Shown: positions 1 through 11,561 of the stretch, one piece after another
Layout of the letters: the number at the start of each line of letters is the position of its first letter
Position numbering within the stretch: position 1 is the stretch's first letter
Assembly (NCBI GenBank): GCA_003184365.1
Contig: NKYR01000065.1
Span: 62,001 to 126,000 of the forward strand
DNA length: 64,000 bases
DNA from: Evernia prunastri
Lineage: Eukaryota > Ascomycota > Lecanoromycetes > Lecanorales > Parmeliaceae
Reading direction: 5' to 3'
Position numbers and translations under genes: made by a program
The notes under the pieces: generated by a model
The model's database searches: none
What the model saw: only the letters and a program-made list of their open reading frames with translations
Told to the model about the DNA's origin: nothing

Positions 1-1
1 G

Positions 2-2177
2 CGGCACGCATCAACCATCGATACTAAGAACTCTGCGTCATTCGAAGATACGGCTGTATGGGATCAGAAAGCTATACTCTCTCTTGGTATGTATACGACC
101 CAGACCCCGAGTACTGTGCACATTTCGTGATTCCAAAGAGCGTAGTTACCAGCATTGAGTGTCCCTATATTTTCTTTGTCGTGCTTCGCAATGTTCCTCG
201 AAAATTTCCCTAAAGGCCGATCTCTAACTTTCCTATTTTCCCTATTTGGATGATGCTGAATGATGTGCAGATGGTGGAGGTATTCGCGGATATTCGGCAC
301 TTTTGATCCTTCAAGAACTCATGAAAGCCATTGGAAGAATCGAGAAGAAGTATGCTCGTGGGCTAAGCGAAGCCGAAGGGCCAGCGGAATCAAGCTATCA
401 TCCACTCAAGCCACTGTCGCCGGCGCCATACATGGCAACTGATTCCAGACCCAATGCCAATACCGAATCGTCTCCATGGCTGCCATGCCACTATTTTGAT
501 TACGTAGCTGGAACGAGTACGGGAGGGTACGCCCAATACGCACTGTATCTGGATAGATTCAGCTGACGACCCTCTTAGGCTGATCGGCATAATGCTCGGG
601 CGTTTGAGGATGAATGTCGATGACTGCATTTCTGAATACGAGATCCTGGGCGCGAAAGTGTTCGGGCACAGTCGCAAATGGCATCTTAGATCTCCGCTGT
701 TCTGGCCTCGTGACAAGTACAACTACAAAACACTCGAGAATGTCGTCAGAGACGTCGTACGTCGACGGGTGCCGAAAGTAGCTGAGTTCCCTGGCGGTAG
801 GAATTTCGCATTCGATGAGAACAGATGCAGAACGTAAGGAATTGATTCAAAGTACCGGGCTTGAACTGATCAATAGGCAGAGTTGTGGTTGCATTCCAGC
901 AGCAGAGCAGGGCCGGGGCGGAAAAACCCTACTTGTTTCGAACCTACAAGAATCTACGTAAAAGCAAAGACCCGGAACAGCGAAAGCTTGACAGGAATCA
1001 TGATATGGCTCACGACATACCTATATGGCAAGTAGCTCGTGCCACATCTGCGGCCCCTACCTATTTCAAACCACCCATAATTGACGGGCTCGAATACGTC
1101 GATGGCGGCTTCGGAGCGAACAATCCCTGTGTGGAAATCTACGAGGAGGTCCGGAGAATGAACAACAACTCTAGAAGGTGTGCCAGAACCATTTTGAGCA
1201 TCGGAACAGGGAAGAACAATGAGGCACGTCGATTCAAAGGCACTGGTTTCCAACGCTACCTGAACTATGCCAATTTCGCCAGAAAGTGGGCTTCTGACTC
1301 CGAACAGACGCACCTGGCAATGCTGAACGCTAAGAGTGAAGTCCACTTTGATTATTTCAGATTGAATGTTGAAGAAGGTCTCGACCTGATGAAGCTTGAC
1401 GAGTGGCGGGCGAGGGGGCCAGTGAGAACCAAGATTGGGGAACGCATTGGCAATTTTAGATCGCCTTCGGCCAAAGATCGGTGCGGGGGGAATAGAACAG
1501 CTGGGTCCTGTGGAACCAGTGGCCAGCAAGCTGACCTTCTGAAAGAAAAGCATGACAATTTGCAAAACGGGAATGGCACTATCCACGCGAACGGCAACGG
1601 CAATATGGACCTTGTGAGCCAGCGGGCATTTAGAGCGCGTGGTAAACATATTGAAGACGGAGGCTTCCCCCTAGGCGCCGCCAACAACATGTCCACTGCT
1701 CATGTGGAGGATCAAGCGGAAGGGGCAACGACAGATACTTTCGACGAACAACATGGCCATCCGCGGACAACCGGTACGAGTACCTCCGCACGAAAGGTTG
1801 ACCCGAATGTTGACAACCCGAAAGTTCCACAATGGTTCCGACCCAAGAACCGGACTCTAGAATCAATTCGTAAATGCACCGAGGACTATCTCTCTCAACC
1901 GGAAACGAGCAAGATGATCGAACGGTGTGCCGAACTGCTTGTCGACGGTCGTCGCGGCCGAGCTAAGAGCGACCCCCCGCGGTGGGAAAAGGCTTGCTTC
2001 GGCACCTGGTATCAGTGCAGGACGCCGGGGTGTCCTCGAGGAGAGAAAGAGTACGAAAAGCGGTGGCAGCTCCGGAAGCATTTGCTGGACAAACACAAGA
2101 CCGAATTCACACGAGGCGCTGAGGGCAAAAGCAAGCTTGAGGAAACGCTTGATGCTTGCAAGATTGTCGTCCATTGA
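2..2177 (+). CDS. Patatin-like phospholipase with C-terminal C2H2-type zinc finger (5' partial)
   Basis: Exons 2-86, 271-526, 579-833 and 881-2177 join into 630 residues. The frame is open to the left edge, so the N-terminus is missing. The patatin core is clear: an oxyanion-hole loop (DGGGIRGYS) created across the first splice, the nucleophile motif GTSTGG near the second splice, and the catalytic Asp in DGGFGANNP around residue 245. Patatins are Ser-Asp acyl hydrolases that release fatty acids from phospholipids or galactolipids. A low-complexity Gly/Asn linker follows, then a C-x4-C-x15-H-x4-H pattern near residues 575-600 that looks like a C2H2 zinc finger. A patatin domain with such a finger suggests a regulatory or nucleic-acid/protein-binding tail, but that is inference. 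The substrate cannot be read from sequence. The family call is confident; the missing 5' exon could carry further domains. Confidence 0.9.
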
Positions 2178-3830
2178 GCATATGGTCCCCTTCCATTGTG
2201 GATACCGAGAGTGAGGTTTCCGGATACCTTTCGTGGGACAAATCATGTCATACTAGTGGGGGTGTTGTATGAGTATGTGTTCGAGCTGTAGGATTCGGGC
2301 TTGTCTAGAAGGGGCTGGAAGGCCTACTGGACTGATGATGATGGTTACACTAGAGCATCGCATTGTCTCAGCAGCTTTGCGATTCGCTTTCTTACATCGC
2401 AGTTTTTCGCTGATATATACCCAAAAGTTTCGTTCTATGAAAGACTTTTCTTCTGTTACGGCCATCTAATCGCATGTCACATCAAAGTAACGATTGGCAA
2501 TTTTGAAGATTTCCTCCTCTCTAGTCTTAGCATATTCTGATAATGGAATTAGGAATCAAGGGTGGTCGAGGCAGGAGTTATTTCCCCCTTGACTAGACAA
2601 TGGCGATGGTCCAGGCTTCATCTTGTGACAGTTGTCGGCTTTTCTGCGAGTGTCAGTTGCGATATAGAAATTTGGCAATACTTTCTGCTAATCACATTAA
2701 CCTCTTACCTCCGTCTTCTCCAGCATGACCGAAGACAAGATGACGCGAGTCCAACGTTTCAAAAGCTGAAGCACAAGGGCTTGAAGGGCTCTCAAGCTTC
2801 GATTTCGGTCAAAGATTTCCTTGCGATGTTCTACAAAAGATGGCGTGGAAAGTTGGACGTTTCCGCAACAAGATTACCACTTCGACCGCTGTCGCTCTCA
2901 AAAAGTCGAACAGATGCGTCTCTTCTCCGGAAGTCCTTGTGGCGTTGCAAGTTATGTTGGGCTGTTACCTTGATAAAATGCCTGTCCAGCTCTGGACGCC
3001 GCTCCAGTCTTGCCTTTGCATCTACATTGACACGAAGGTTCTGGGCTTGAGACGGGGTCAACGCGTTATGAGCAGGACTCAAGAGACAGCTAGCACGTGA
3101 ATCGCAAGTCGCCTGGGTGGTTTTCATGGATAAGTGAGAGGTCGCAGGTAGGTTTGAAGGGCCTGAGCAAACCAGGATAAAGCTGGAGCAGACTGGACGC
3201 ATTCTTTGGTCGAAGGCTCGTCCTCCACACCTACGATTTGTAAACCCAACGCCCTCTCCGTTCTAATTTGTACCCGCAGAGTGATGCACGAATTTGGAAG
3301 AGAGAAACAGCTTTTGAGTGCCTCTCGTGCCTCTGGTTCTGACAACTTGACTAACGCTCGGACCGTGAGGTCCAACTACGAGTAGGATCAAGAGATCCTG
3401 CACAGAGTATGCTCACTCTCATTGATGAGTCGAGGACTCCTCGGCGGCGCCAATAAGCAGTAATACTGTATATCATGCGGAGAGAAATTGCCGGGCAATG
3501 TTTGCTTGCTGTTTGCGATCCTGCAGGGTGCGTCGTAGTACCTTCAGGGCCTCACGCCTAGCCAGGGTGTAGGAGTAGATGTCGACTTTTCAATTTCTTC
3601 TGCGTCTGAAAGGATATCTCTTTGGAAGTCTCTCTGACTTTTCCTCTGATAACCCGTGGGGCGACGTTTTGTCGTCGCACGTGGCAGGTTGGTATCACGG
3701 GCATGCCTAGCGAGACTCTGACGATCCTTGGCGGCGGGGCGGGAAGGGATCGCGTACCGCACTGACCCACGATGCGTTATTTCTGACGAACATGCTCATG
3801 GATCGTTGAGTATACCAAAAATCGCCCACC
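2178..3830. other. Gene-poor gap with two unassigned open frames
   Basis: No complete gene is supported. Two protein-like open stretches stand out. One is on the + strand at about 2741-3100, about 118 codons with the only usable ATG at 2840. The other is on the - strand at 3375-3124, 83 codons, opening just after a TAG and lacking an ATG. They could be exon remnants or chance. The right end is the promoter of the acetyltransferase gene that follows. Confidence 0.5.
3644..3652 (+). promoter_or_regulatory. Near-match to an iron-regulator GATA site
   Basis: The nonamer CTCTGATAA matches 8 of 9 positions of ATCWGATAA, the consensus of SreA/Urbs1-type iron-responsive GATA repressors. It lies 179 bases upstream of the SidL-type start codon. 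One near-match can arise by chance. Confidence 0.25.
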
Positions 3831-5615
3831 ATGGCGCCAAGTGTGGTTCACCTTCCCAATGGGCAGACCATTACCGTATCTCCCGTCTTTGCTGGCCTCT
3901 CCTTCAAAGCGAACGACCTCAACATCCACCACTCCATCTTCCCCCCCGGCTGGACCATTATCCTCGAGACCGCTGACGGCGACGCTGACAATGACGGCAC
4001 CCAATCGCCGCCAGACGAGAGGGAGCAGCTCTACGGATCGAGAAAGCATCCCCCGAAGCGCTACAGGTCTCCTACGTTGCACAGCGACAATCTCTTCATC
4101 TCCTCCATCTCGAATCCGAGCAACACAGACTTCAAGCCGGCAACCTCCCCCACCCGACAGATAGCGATGATGCTATGGGCGACTTTATGGTGGTATTTCC
4201 ATCAGGTAGCCCCCTTCTCTGGTGCCTTACGTGGACCGTCAGACTGATTCTGGGAGCAAGCCCGCGCCGAATCCGCGCCTCACCGCCGGGGTACATCCAG
4301 ATACACCGGAAGAAGGGAGACCCAAAGGTCACTGGCGCGTCAACATCAAAAGAGAAGGCATATTCAAAGGGAAACACATGTTACAAAAACTAGAGAGGAT
4401 GGGTCTCATTGCCAGTGAAGAGTCCTGCGTCGGCGCAACCACGGACGAGAGAAGCGGAGAAGGTTGGATGAAGATGTTCGTCAGCCAAACATCCTTCTGG
4501 CAGCTGGATCCCCGTATTTTCCTCTTTACCCTCTCTCCGACGCAGCATTCCCCGTACCCAGGAGCTTCGCCATTCCCGTCGAGACCAGGGTCACCCAACA
4601 GGGAAGGAACTCCGATACCTTCACCGCGACCAGAGACTGCCGACCCTTCACAGCATGGTCTTTGGTCCCCCCATTCACCGAATCCCTTTACATCAGGGAG
4701 TCATCTCCCGACGTACTATCCTCCGCCACCTCCTCAGTACACCTTCACCAACAACATCCGTCATCCCATACGCCCAAAGCCTCCTGCCCAGGGCGTGACC
4801 TTTTATACCCGCTACATCCCCAGCGTCGGCCAATATCTGTCATTCCGCACTGCCTGCTTGGGTTCCAAGTCACCAAAATACCGAGGACCTACATCGGGAG
4901 GAGTGGGCACGACCCTGAACTTCCTCCCGCCAAACTCAGGCGTCTCCTCGTCCGCGCTCCCGTCCCTGGGCAACATCAACATCCACCCCTGCGACACCGA
5001 CCTGCTGCACGACTGGATGAACCAGCCGCGCGTCTCCAAGTTCTGGGGCGTCTCCGGCCCCATCGACGTCCAGGAAGCCTTCCTCAAGGAATCGTTAAGC
5101 AGCAAGCATAGCTTCCCCGCCATTGGCTGCTGGGACGGCAAACCGTTCGGCTACTTCGAGCTCTACTGGGTCAAGGAAGACCACCTGGGCCGTCACCTCG
5201 CGGGCAGCTACCTTAACGACTGGGACCGGGGCTTCCACGCCCTGGTGGGCGAGCAGGAGTTCCGCGGGCAGCACCGGGTCAAGGTGTGGACGAGCGCGCT
5301 GGTGCACCATTTCTGGCTGTGCGACCCGCGGACCCAGCGGGTCCTCGTGGAACCGAGGACGGATAACGTGAAGTAAGTCTCTCTCTCTGGACCTCCTCCT
5401 CCTCCTCCTCCTCCTCCTCCTCTCCCTCTCGCTTTTCCGGCCACGATGCCATGCCATGCCAGCAAGCAATTGACCGAATCGTGCACACATGTAACAGATT
5501 CATCGACTACCTACAAGACGTCGGCTTCCACAAGGAGAAAGAGGTGGCGTTCCCGCACAAGCAGGCGGCGCTGATGAGGATAGGTAGGGACGGGTGGAGC
5601 GCGCCGGCATTGTGA
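3831..5615 (+). CDS. sidL: N5-hydroxyornithine acetyltransferase, SidL-type (siderophore biosynthesis)
   Basis: Exons 3831-4205, 4261-5372 and 5498-5615 give 534 residues. The family transfers an acetyl group from acetyl-CoA to N5-hydroxyornithine, the hydroxamate-forming step of ferricrocin-type siderophores. The C-terminal IucB/GNAT-like domain begins near residue 385, with a conserved stretch about WMNQPRVSKFW, FGYFELYW, and the acceptor-side FIDYLQDVGF supplied by the last exon. The N-terminal half holds a conserved WWYFHQ block immediately before intron 1, and a Pro/Ser-rich insert around residues 245-300. The C-terminus ends APAL and lacks a peroxisomal PTS1 tripeptide, which favours cytosolic SidL over peroxisomal SidF. 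No other siderophore gene lies nearby. Intron 1 (55 nt) is placed by frame continuity and intron 2 (125 nt) carries a trinucleotide repeat. SidF-type specificity cannot be excluded without alignment. Confidence 0.85.
5392..5421 (+). repeat. (CCT)10 microsatellite in an intron
   Basis: About ten uninterrupted CCT units lie in the second intron of the SidL-type gene, between the donor at 5373 and the acceptor ending at 5497. The tract is pyrimidine-only on the sense strand. Length polymorphism is expected and could mildly affect splicing. Confidence 0.9.
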
Positions 5616-6337
5616 AATGGGGTTTTGGTGGAAGACATCCCCCCTTTCCCCCCCCTTTTTTTTTCCAATTCAGATCTTGGAGGCTATAACCCCCCGGGGA
5701 AGGAAAGAGCCGCTTGGTCTCAGACGGAAAGCGTTCTATATACCCTTTTGGGCTGCTGCGGACGATGGGGGCGTGACGTGAGGGTCCAATTGATGCCGGG
5801 CGACGGTGCAGTATCAGCTCTCGCTTCGCCCAGATTTATCCTGCAGGGGCGCCGCCCTTTTTTTCTCCCCCGTTCCTTTTGGGCCCATCTGTCTTCCTGA
5901 GGAAACCAGGCTGTATGACTGTGATGGATGCTTCTCGAGCGTAGGTGTAGTAACATGCACGGTCACTGCTATTTCAAGGCATCTCGGAACCCCAGAGTCA
6001 CTTCATGAAATATTTGCAAGTTGTTAAAATAAGACTACCTGCGTCAAAAGAAAAAAAAAGAAAAAAAAACGGAATATCAACTAGTAATTCATGGTATCAC
6101 AGTGTTCAGCAAGACCGGGGGAAGAGACTTGCGCCAAAGTCTCGAAATCCTTCGAGCATGCGAATGCAAGCCCGATCCTTCCTTCCTTCCTGCCTCGTGC
6201 GCCTCCCCCCCAACCAGCCGTCCAGGTAGCGAACCGAAGTGAATGTGGTCCATTTGAAAAATCACAACGCCGTAAGTCATAATGCACAATCCGATCTTGC
6301 TCCGGCATCCGCGGCTCACTCTTTTTCTCCGATCTGA
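5616..6337. other. Convergent 3' intergenic region
   Basis: This lies between the 3' ends of the SidL-type gene (+) and the DUF7514 gene (-). It holds a C-rich/T-rich run near 5640-5665 and A-rich tracts near 6048-6070, plausibly 3' end-formation signals. I see no gene. Confidence 0.6.
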
Positions 6338-8498
6338 TCATCGGTAGGCAGGGCCTCCGTACTGCTGGCCGTAGTCATACCCGCCTCCCTGCCGTCCACC
6401 AGCACGCGTGTAATCCTCGTCGTTCGAGTAGTCGTCTCTCCTTGGTGGCGGCCCAGCGCGGTCATAGCGTCTCGGACTCTCCCCATAGCCCCTCGCATCC
6501 TCCTCCGCCTGTCTCCTGGCTCTCTCAGCTCGCTCGCGAGCATTCTTTTCGAAGTATCGGCGAGTGTCATTTTCGTCGCTGACAGGTTCTATCGGAGGCG
6601 CACCCACGGGGACAGAAGCGGAAGCTTGGTAGGAACTGGGTTGGTAGCCCCTGATATCGCCATCAGAACGCCTGAAGTCATTTGTAGAGCCACGGCTGAA
6701 TGAAGGGCTGCGGTGGCGTCGACTTGCATTGCTCGGTGCGCGGTGATGATGGGGCTCTGCCTTTGGAATTTCCGTCGGGCGAGAGTTGTTGACGGGAATA
6801 GGGCGAGCCCGAGCCGATGAATCTGAACGGCTTGGCTTAGGTGCTGAGCCTACAAAGCTTTCGGCACGAGGTTTGGTGGACTTTGCTTCATCTTCGAATT
6901 GCTTGCCGCCGCCAGGAAGGGCACTGTAGGGCTGGCGTGCACGTTCGATGTTATTTGATGATGGAGGCGGCATGGGAGGATTAGTGTCGTCGACGGCGGA
7001 CTCGGATGGAATGTTAGAGTATGGTTTGCGTTCGCGCTCAATTTGAGAGGGCATGTAGGTTGGGGGTGCGGCAGAATTGGTGGGCGGTAGATCAAAGCTG
7101 ACGCTCGCGCGTTGGTTGTTTTGCGGAGCGTAGTTCTGCTCGGCGACGCTGGGCTTGTGACTTGGGGAGTCATGACGAGGTGGTGGAGGTTCCTCACGAT
7201 TCGGGCGTCGTGGAATATCAATAGCTGCGTGCTCGGAAATGGAATCCTCCAACTTTTCACGAGTCCTACGATCCTCATGACCCGGGAACAAGCGTCTTGA
7301 GAGCTCTTTGGGAAACCGCTCTTTCCTATCGTCTGGGTTGCAGATCGGCATATCCAGCACGGCCTTCTGGAGTCTTGCAAATTCCTCTTCTGGATGTGCC
7401 TGAATGAGCAACGTTACCCATCTCTCGAAGCCGACAGGTGTAAGGCCTGGTATATCCGGTCTCTCGTCATATCTCTCTTGCACAAGATGGTGGTGACATT
7501 CAAGATCTCTGTACATGCGAGAGATTGAAGAGTGCTCGTCATCGAAGACAGCTAAAGCCATATTAGCCAACTGATTCTGCAATTACGTTGGTCAAACGTA
7601 CTCGGCCATGGATACAGCTCATTTGGCAACTTGACGTCATCATAGTATTGTACCATCTTTGTAGGCGTGATAACGATGCTATGTCGGGGCTCATAATCCT
7701 CGATCTATAACGCACAGTCAGCTAATGCCCACTGCATCAAACCAGCACGATCAACCAGATCCGACATACAATGTGCACTGCTAATCCGCGGAGGAATTGA
7801 CCAAGTCGTTTCGTTGAATGACCATTTTCATCGAACAGCTGACCCCATATCTTCTCCAATGTAGTTTCTTCCTTACTTGTCGAGAGCCGCGCTGGTCCTT
7901 TCGGTCGAACGTGCGCCTTATCGCTCGACTCGCTTGCTTGGCTGTGAGGGGAAGAAGATCCCCTAGAATGAAAGTGGGTGACCTTCTCGTGCCGTGGGCT
8001 CGGGATGTCATCTGGCAAGTATGCTGATTGCGAGGGTGGTGAGACGCGGGTTGGGTATTCGGAGTGCTTGTTGGGTGAAGGAGGAGTGTAGACACGATTC
8101 GGCATGTTGGTTGAGGTCCCAGAAGCGGTGGATGGTGATAGAGGGACCGGCTGGTGCATAGTAGGGGGAGGAGAGAACCGGTTTTGAGCAGGCACAGGCG
8201 TGGATGCGTCGAGCCCGCCGCCCGTCTGCAACTGTTTGATGACGTTCTGGGTGATTTGGGCGATGAGTTCGGGCGGTACATAGTTTGATGTCTCAGCGCC
8301 CGCCCTATCGAAAGCATTGGTTACAGCCTCGTCGATGGGCTTCTGAGGCGAGGCGTATCGATGCTGTTCAGGCATCACTGATGCACGTCGGGCAGTTGAC
8401 GCCTCTCGATTCCTGTGCCCCGTCGGCTCGAATATATCGTTATCGGCGGCCTGGGTACGGGGATCTGCGTATTCGACCGTGGGTTGTTGGTAAGCCAT
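6338..8498 (-). CDS. DUF7514-domain protein, disordered flanks
   Basis: Three exons, 8498-7770, 7704-7602 and 7551-6338 on the minus strand, give 681 residues. The conserved core runs from about residue 212 to 370, across all three exons. It begins with a block around WGQLFDENG and LGQFLRGLA, continues through IEDYEPRHS and VQYYDDVKLP (exon 2), and ends with YRDLECHHHLVQ, GFERWVTLLIQAHPEEE and the KERFPKE block. I recognise this as the fungal DUF7514 family, which has no established function. The N-terminal 200 residues and C-terminal 300 residues are Pro/Ser/Arg-rich and predicted disordered. The tail has many RE/RR and YDR-type repeats, suggesting RNA or protein binding, which is inference. 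Introns are 65 and 50 nt with GTATGT and GTACGT donors. Confidence 0.88.
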
Positions 8499-10342
8499 TC
8501 TTGCTCAGCAAGACAGAGGCAATCGCCAGCGATTTTTGATTTTTATTTTGAGGGTGTATCTGTCAAACTAATTGTGGTCAGGTAATGCTAGCTAGAGCAT
8601 AGTTTTGGATGACCTGCAGTAGTTCGTGGCGGATGGGGTGTTGAATGGGCAGTTTGGCGATAGGAACGTTTGGAGATGAGGCAGAGGAAGAACGGGAAGG
8701 GAAGGCGATGATGTGGCAGCGGGAAGCTAGATAGAGAGCTATTCCCGGTGAAACGTGGGTCGGAGAGTTTTGAAGTTGGGAAGTGATGGATGAAAGTTTG
8801 AGACTTTGCGAGCTCGGACTCGAAATTTGAAGAGAAGGAGTCAACAGAACGACGGTACGTAACTACGTACTCTACTTCCTAGACTCTAGTAGGTAGGTAG
8901 GTAGACCGGCAAATCAGGGCCTGAGCAAGTATAAACTGGGCTCAGTACTGACTGGCTGGCAGGCAGCTTATCCAACGGATTTTGATTATTTATTGTTACA
9001 AGATACAAGATTGAAAGAATAATAAAACATGTCTGCGCCTCAATTCCTGACCGAGAAGGCCTGCTAAGCTGGTTGGTAGGGAGTACGGTAACTTGGATAA
9101 AAAGGTAGGCTATCCTGTCTGATGACGCACCAAAAAGCCAATCGCCCGGCTGATCGCCTCGGTTACGCTTGCGAATGCCATGGCAGCAATAATGGGGGAA
9201 AGAAAATCATCTTTTAGTATTCAATCGTCTTTACAACACCTTATATACTTATACCTAACCATTATCTACCCCAGCCTTCAGCACCATTGTCATTGCATGC
9301 CTCACGCCTGGTACTGACTGCTTCATGCCTGACAACCTGCACTGACGTACAACTCACTGCTTCTGACCCTTTCCTTCTCCAAGCAGCCAATTAGATACGC
9401 CAAGTTATTCCCAGCTATGCCAAGCCCATGCCATCATTCTCCCGTCTGCTGACACCTCGAAACAAGGGCTATGTACCTACTGTACCTGCCGCACATCAAA
9501 AATCAATGGCCAGCTTGTTGCGCTGCAACAGCTTCATCTTTCTATGTGTTAGTCGTTTCACGCAATTGCTTCGAGCGCCTGCGGGGGGCGTCTCATGCTT
9601 TGTTATAACGTATGTTGTGTCTCCAGTTGGGGGGTGTGGGGGGGCCTAGTTGTCGCATGCGTACCGCTGCGCCACGCCAGATTTATCTCCCTTTCGTTTC
9701 ACCTTGCCTTCCTTCCCCCAACCCCAACCCCCGCGCGTCTGACATGAAACGTCTGGGTGCTGTTTGAAAGTGATTGAGAATCTGGCGGCAGTGGTAGGTA
9801 GGTAGTTGAAATGCCTAGGCACTGTGTTCGTGATGGTCTAGGAGATGGCTTTGAGGGGCTGGGCAGGGAAGTACGCAAGAGCTAATCATGTGTCATCTGT
9901 GGCGTCAATGGTGTATGCATCATGCAACGAAGCGCTGTCTACCTTACTCCGTACACACCGAGGCCCTAAGAAGGTTTCCAGCTCTCATCACAAAAGCTAT
10001 ACGGGCAGGGAAGGTTGCATTTTCTGACTGTATGATAAATACATTGATTCTATTCGACTATCTGCAACCTGCAATGTGCTCGAGCTTGTGGATCAAGCTC
10101 AAAGAATGGAAAATAATGTGCAAGCACCCCTCTATCGTACGCACCGTTACAAGTCTCCTGAGAAACCCACAGATTCCTTTGGAGATATCAGCTACCCTTG
10201 GATAAAGCTTAATCCATGGTAAAGAAAGATTGCATGCTTCCGTCTGCCTCCTCAAACTCCACCGCTACCTGCTTCAGAAACTATTGCTATGCCACTCCAT
10301 ATCCTGCTTTCCCCCATGACCATCAATCAATGACAGCAATGC
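8499..10342. other. Gene-poor region upstream of the DUF7514 gene
   Basis: This holds the DUF7514 promoter at its left end and the 3' flank of the Stc1 gene at its right end. A short GTAG tandem lies near 8889-8904. A minus-strand open stretch at 8844-8578 has no ATG and is not called. I see no RNA gene or transposon. Confidence 0.55.
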
Positions 10343-11529
10343 TCAGATGGTTCCCCAGTCGTCATCGTCATCATCATCGTAATCCGGTTTCGGATCTGCG
10401 ACCGTTTTCCCACCATAATATGATGGAACGGCAACAGGGACGTTACGACCACCGGGAATTCTGGCAAATCGGGATCGCGCGTCACGCTTCATTCTATCGT
10501 CAGTCTTCGTCATGGAAATCAAGTTGGAACACACACCTCCTGTTTAGCCAGCCGAGCTTCTTCAACGGGGTCCAGAATAGTATCATTGTCAGAGTCCTCG
10601 CTACCGACTGTCGAAGTAGGGCGTACCATCCGATGAGCGTTGCCAGCATGGTCATACCCAGTGAACTCTGCACCGCTTGTAGGCTCGACGGACTCTCCTC
10701 CGTTCTCCTTGGTAAAATTTTGCCAATTTCCGGTGCGGGCAGCCACTCGGGTCCGTTTGGTAACTGGCACAAAGGCGCTCGTGGCTGGCTTGCTAGCTGA
10801 GGCTTTCGAGTCGCGACCGTCACTGGAAATGCTGAGGGACCTAAGGTCCTCCTGCTCAAGGTCGTAACCAGAGCCGGAGGAAACAGGAACTCCTGCATTG
10901 GCACTAGTATCTCCACTGAATGTGGACTGGTAGTACGGTTAGCCGTTGCAATCATGAGCAAATAAGCGATACCACCCACGCTCTCGTAAACGTTGCTGAC
11001 ACTTTCGTCATCGTCATCTGAGTCGTCGTCACTATCACCTAGCACGTTTTTCAGATGATCCCTGAAGGTCCCTTCGACGGGTACGTCTCCATTGAGTTCC
11101 GCCACGCATGCAATGCATCTCTATTATCAGTATTAGTCTCCCGCTCAAGGATGAATTGATAGCAGACTTGTGTTACGCACTGCTTCTTCCCCTAGCCGAC
11201 GCTGTGCTTTCGCGAACCCTTCTAGGCCCTTAACCTCGCTGCAGATGCAACACTCTAGCTCGGTGACCTGCTTAGGTGTGCAGGAAACGCAAGGGACCCA
11301 TTCCTCAACAGTAGCGTCACGAATGTTACCAACGGCAATAGCGTTGCGCAAGGTATTCTGCTGAATCGTCGAGTAGAAGTTTACGGCTTTGATCTTGTGG
11401 CATACCGCGCATTTGATCCTAGGAAGTGGGTACCTTGAGTCAGCTAGCATCTTGCAAGCAGGTTGTAAAGTCACTGGCTTACTTCTGAGGAAGTTGAAGG
11501 TTTTTCAACCTAGTAAAGCGGTCAGCCAT
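10343..11529 (-). CDS. Stc1-domain protein (RNAi/heterochromatin adaptor-like)
   Basis: Five exons on the minus strand: 11529-11483, 11418-11181, 11120-10980, 10926 to about 10535, and about 10493-10343, giving about 322 residues. The N-terminal Stc1 domain (residues 16-105) has paired cysteine motifs: CAVCHK, a CVSC block, CCIC and RCIAC, consistent with tandem zinc binding, with the last pair completed across a splice. In fission yeast Stc1 links the RITS/RNAi machinery to the CLRC H3K9 methyltransferase complex. Whether this longer homologue does the same is inference. The rest is disordered: an acidic Asp/Ser run, a Lys/Arg-rich middle, and a C-terminus ending in a seven-Asp run plus WGTI. 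The last intron is the weak point: a 41-nt GTGTGT..TAG intron keeps the frame, but 32- and 43-nt alternatives exist nearby. Confidence 0.8.
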
Positions 11530-11543
11530 TGTTTCAAACGATG

Positions 11544-11561
11544 CTAGGAAGGATCCGCCAT
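11544..11561 (-). promoter_or_regulatory. Five-codon upstream ORF in the Stc1 gene leader
   Basis: An ATG at 11561 opens a five-codon frame (MADPS) closed by TAG, ending 14 bases upstream of the main ATG at 11529. If it is in the transcript, this minimal uORF could lower translation or force reinitiation. Its presence in the mRNA is inferred. Confidence 0.35.

Noticed and set aside
954..1696. Minus-strand frames across the patatin gene
   Set aside because: They overlap catalytic patatin exons on the + strand and have no features of their own.
8578..8844. Minus-strand open stretch of about 88 codons
   Set aside because: It has no ATG, opens after a stop and shows no family motif; possibly an exon but unsupported.
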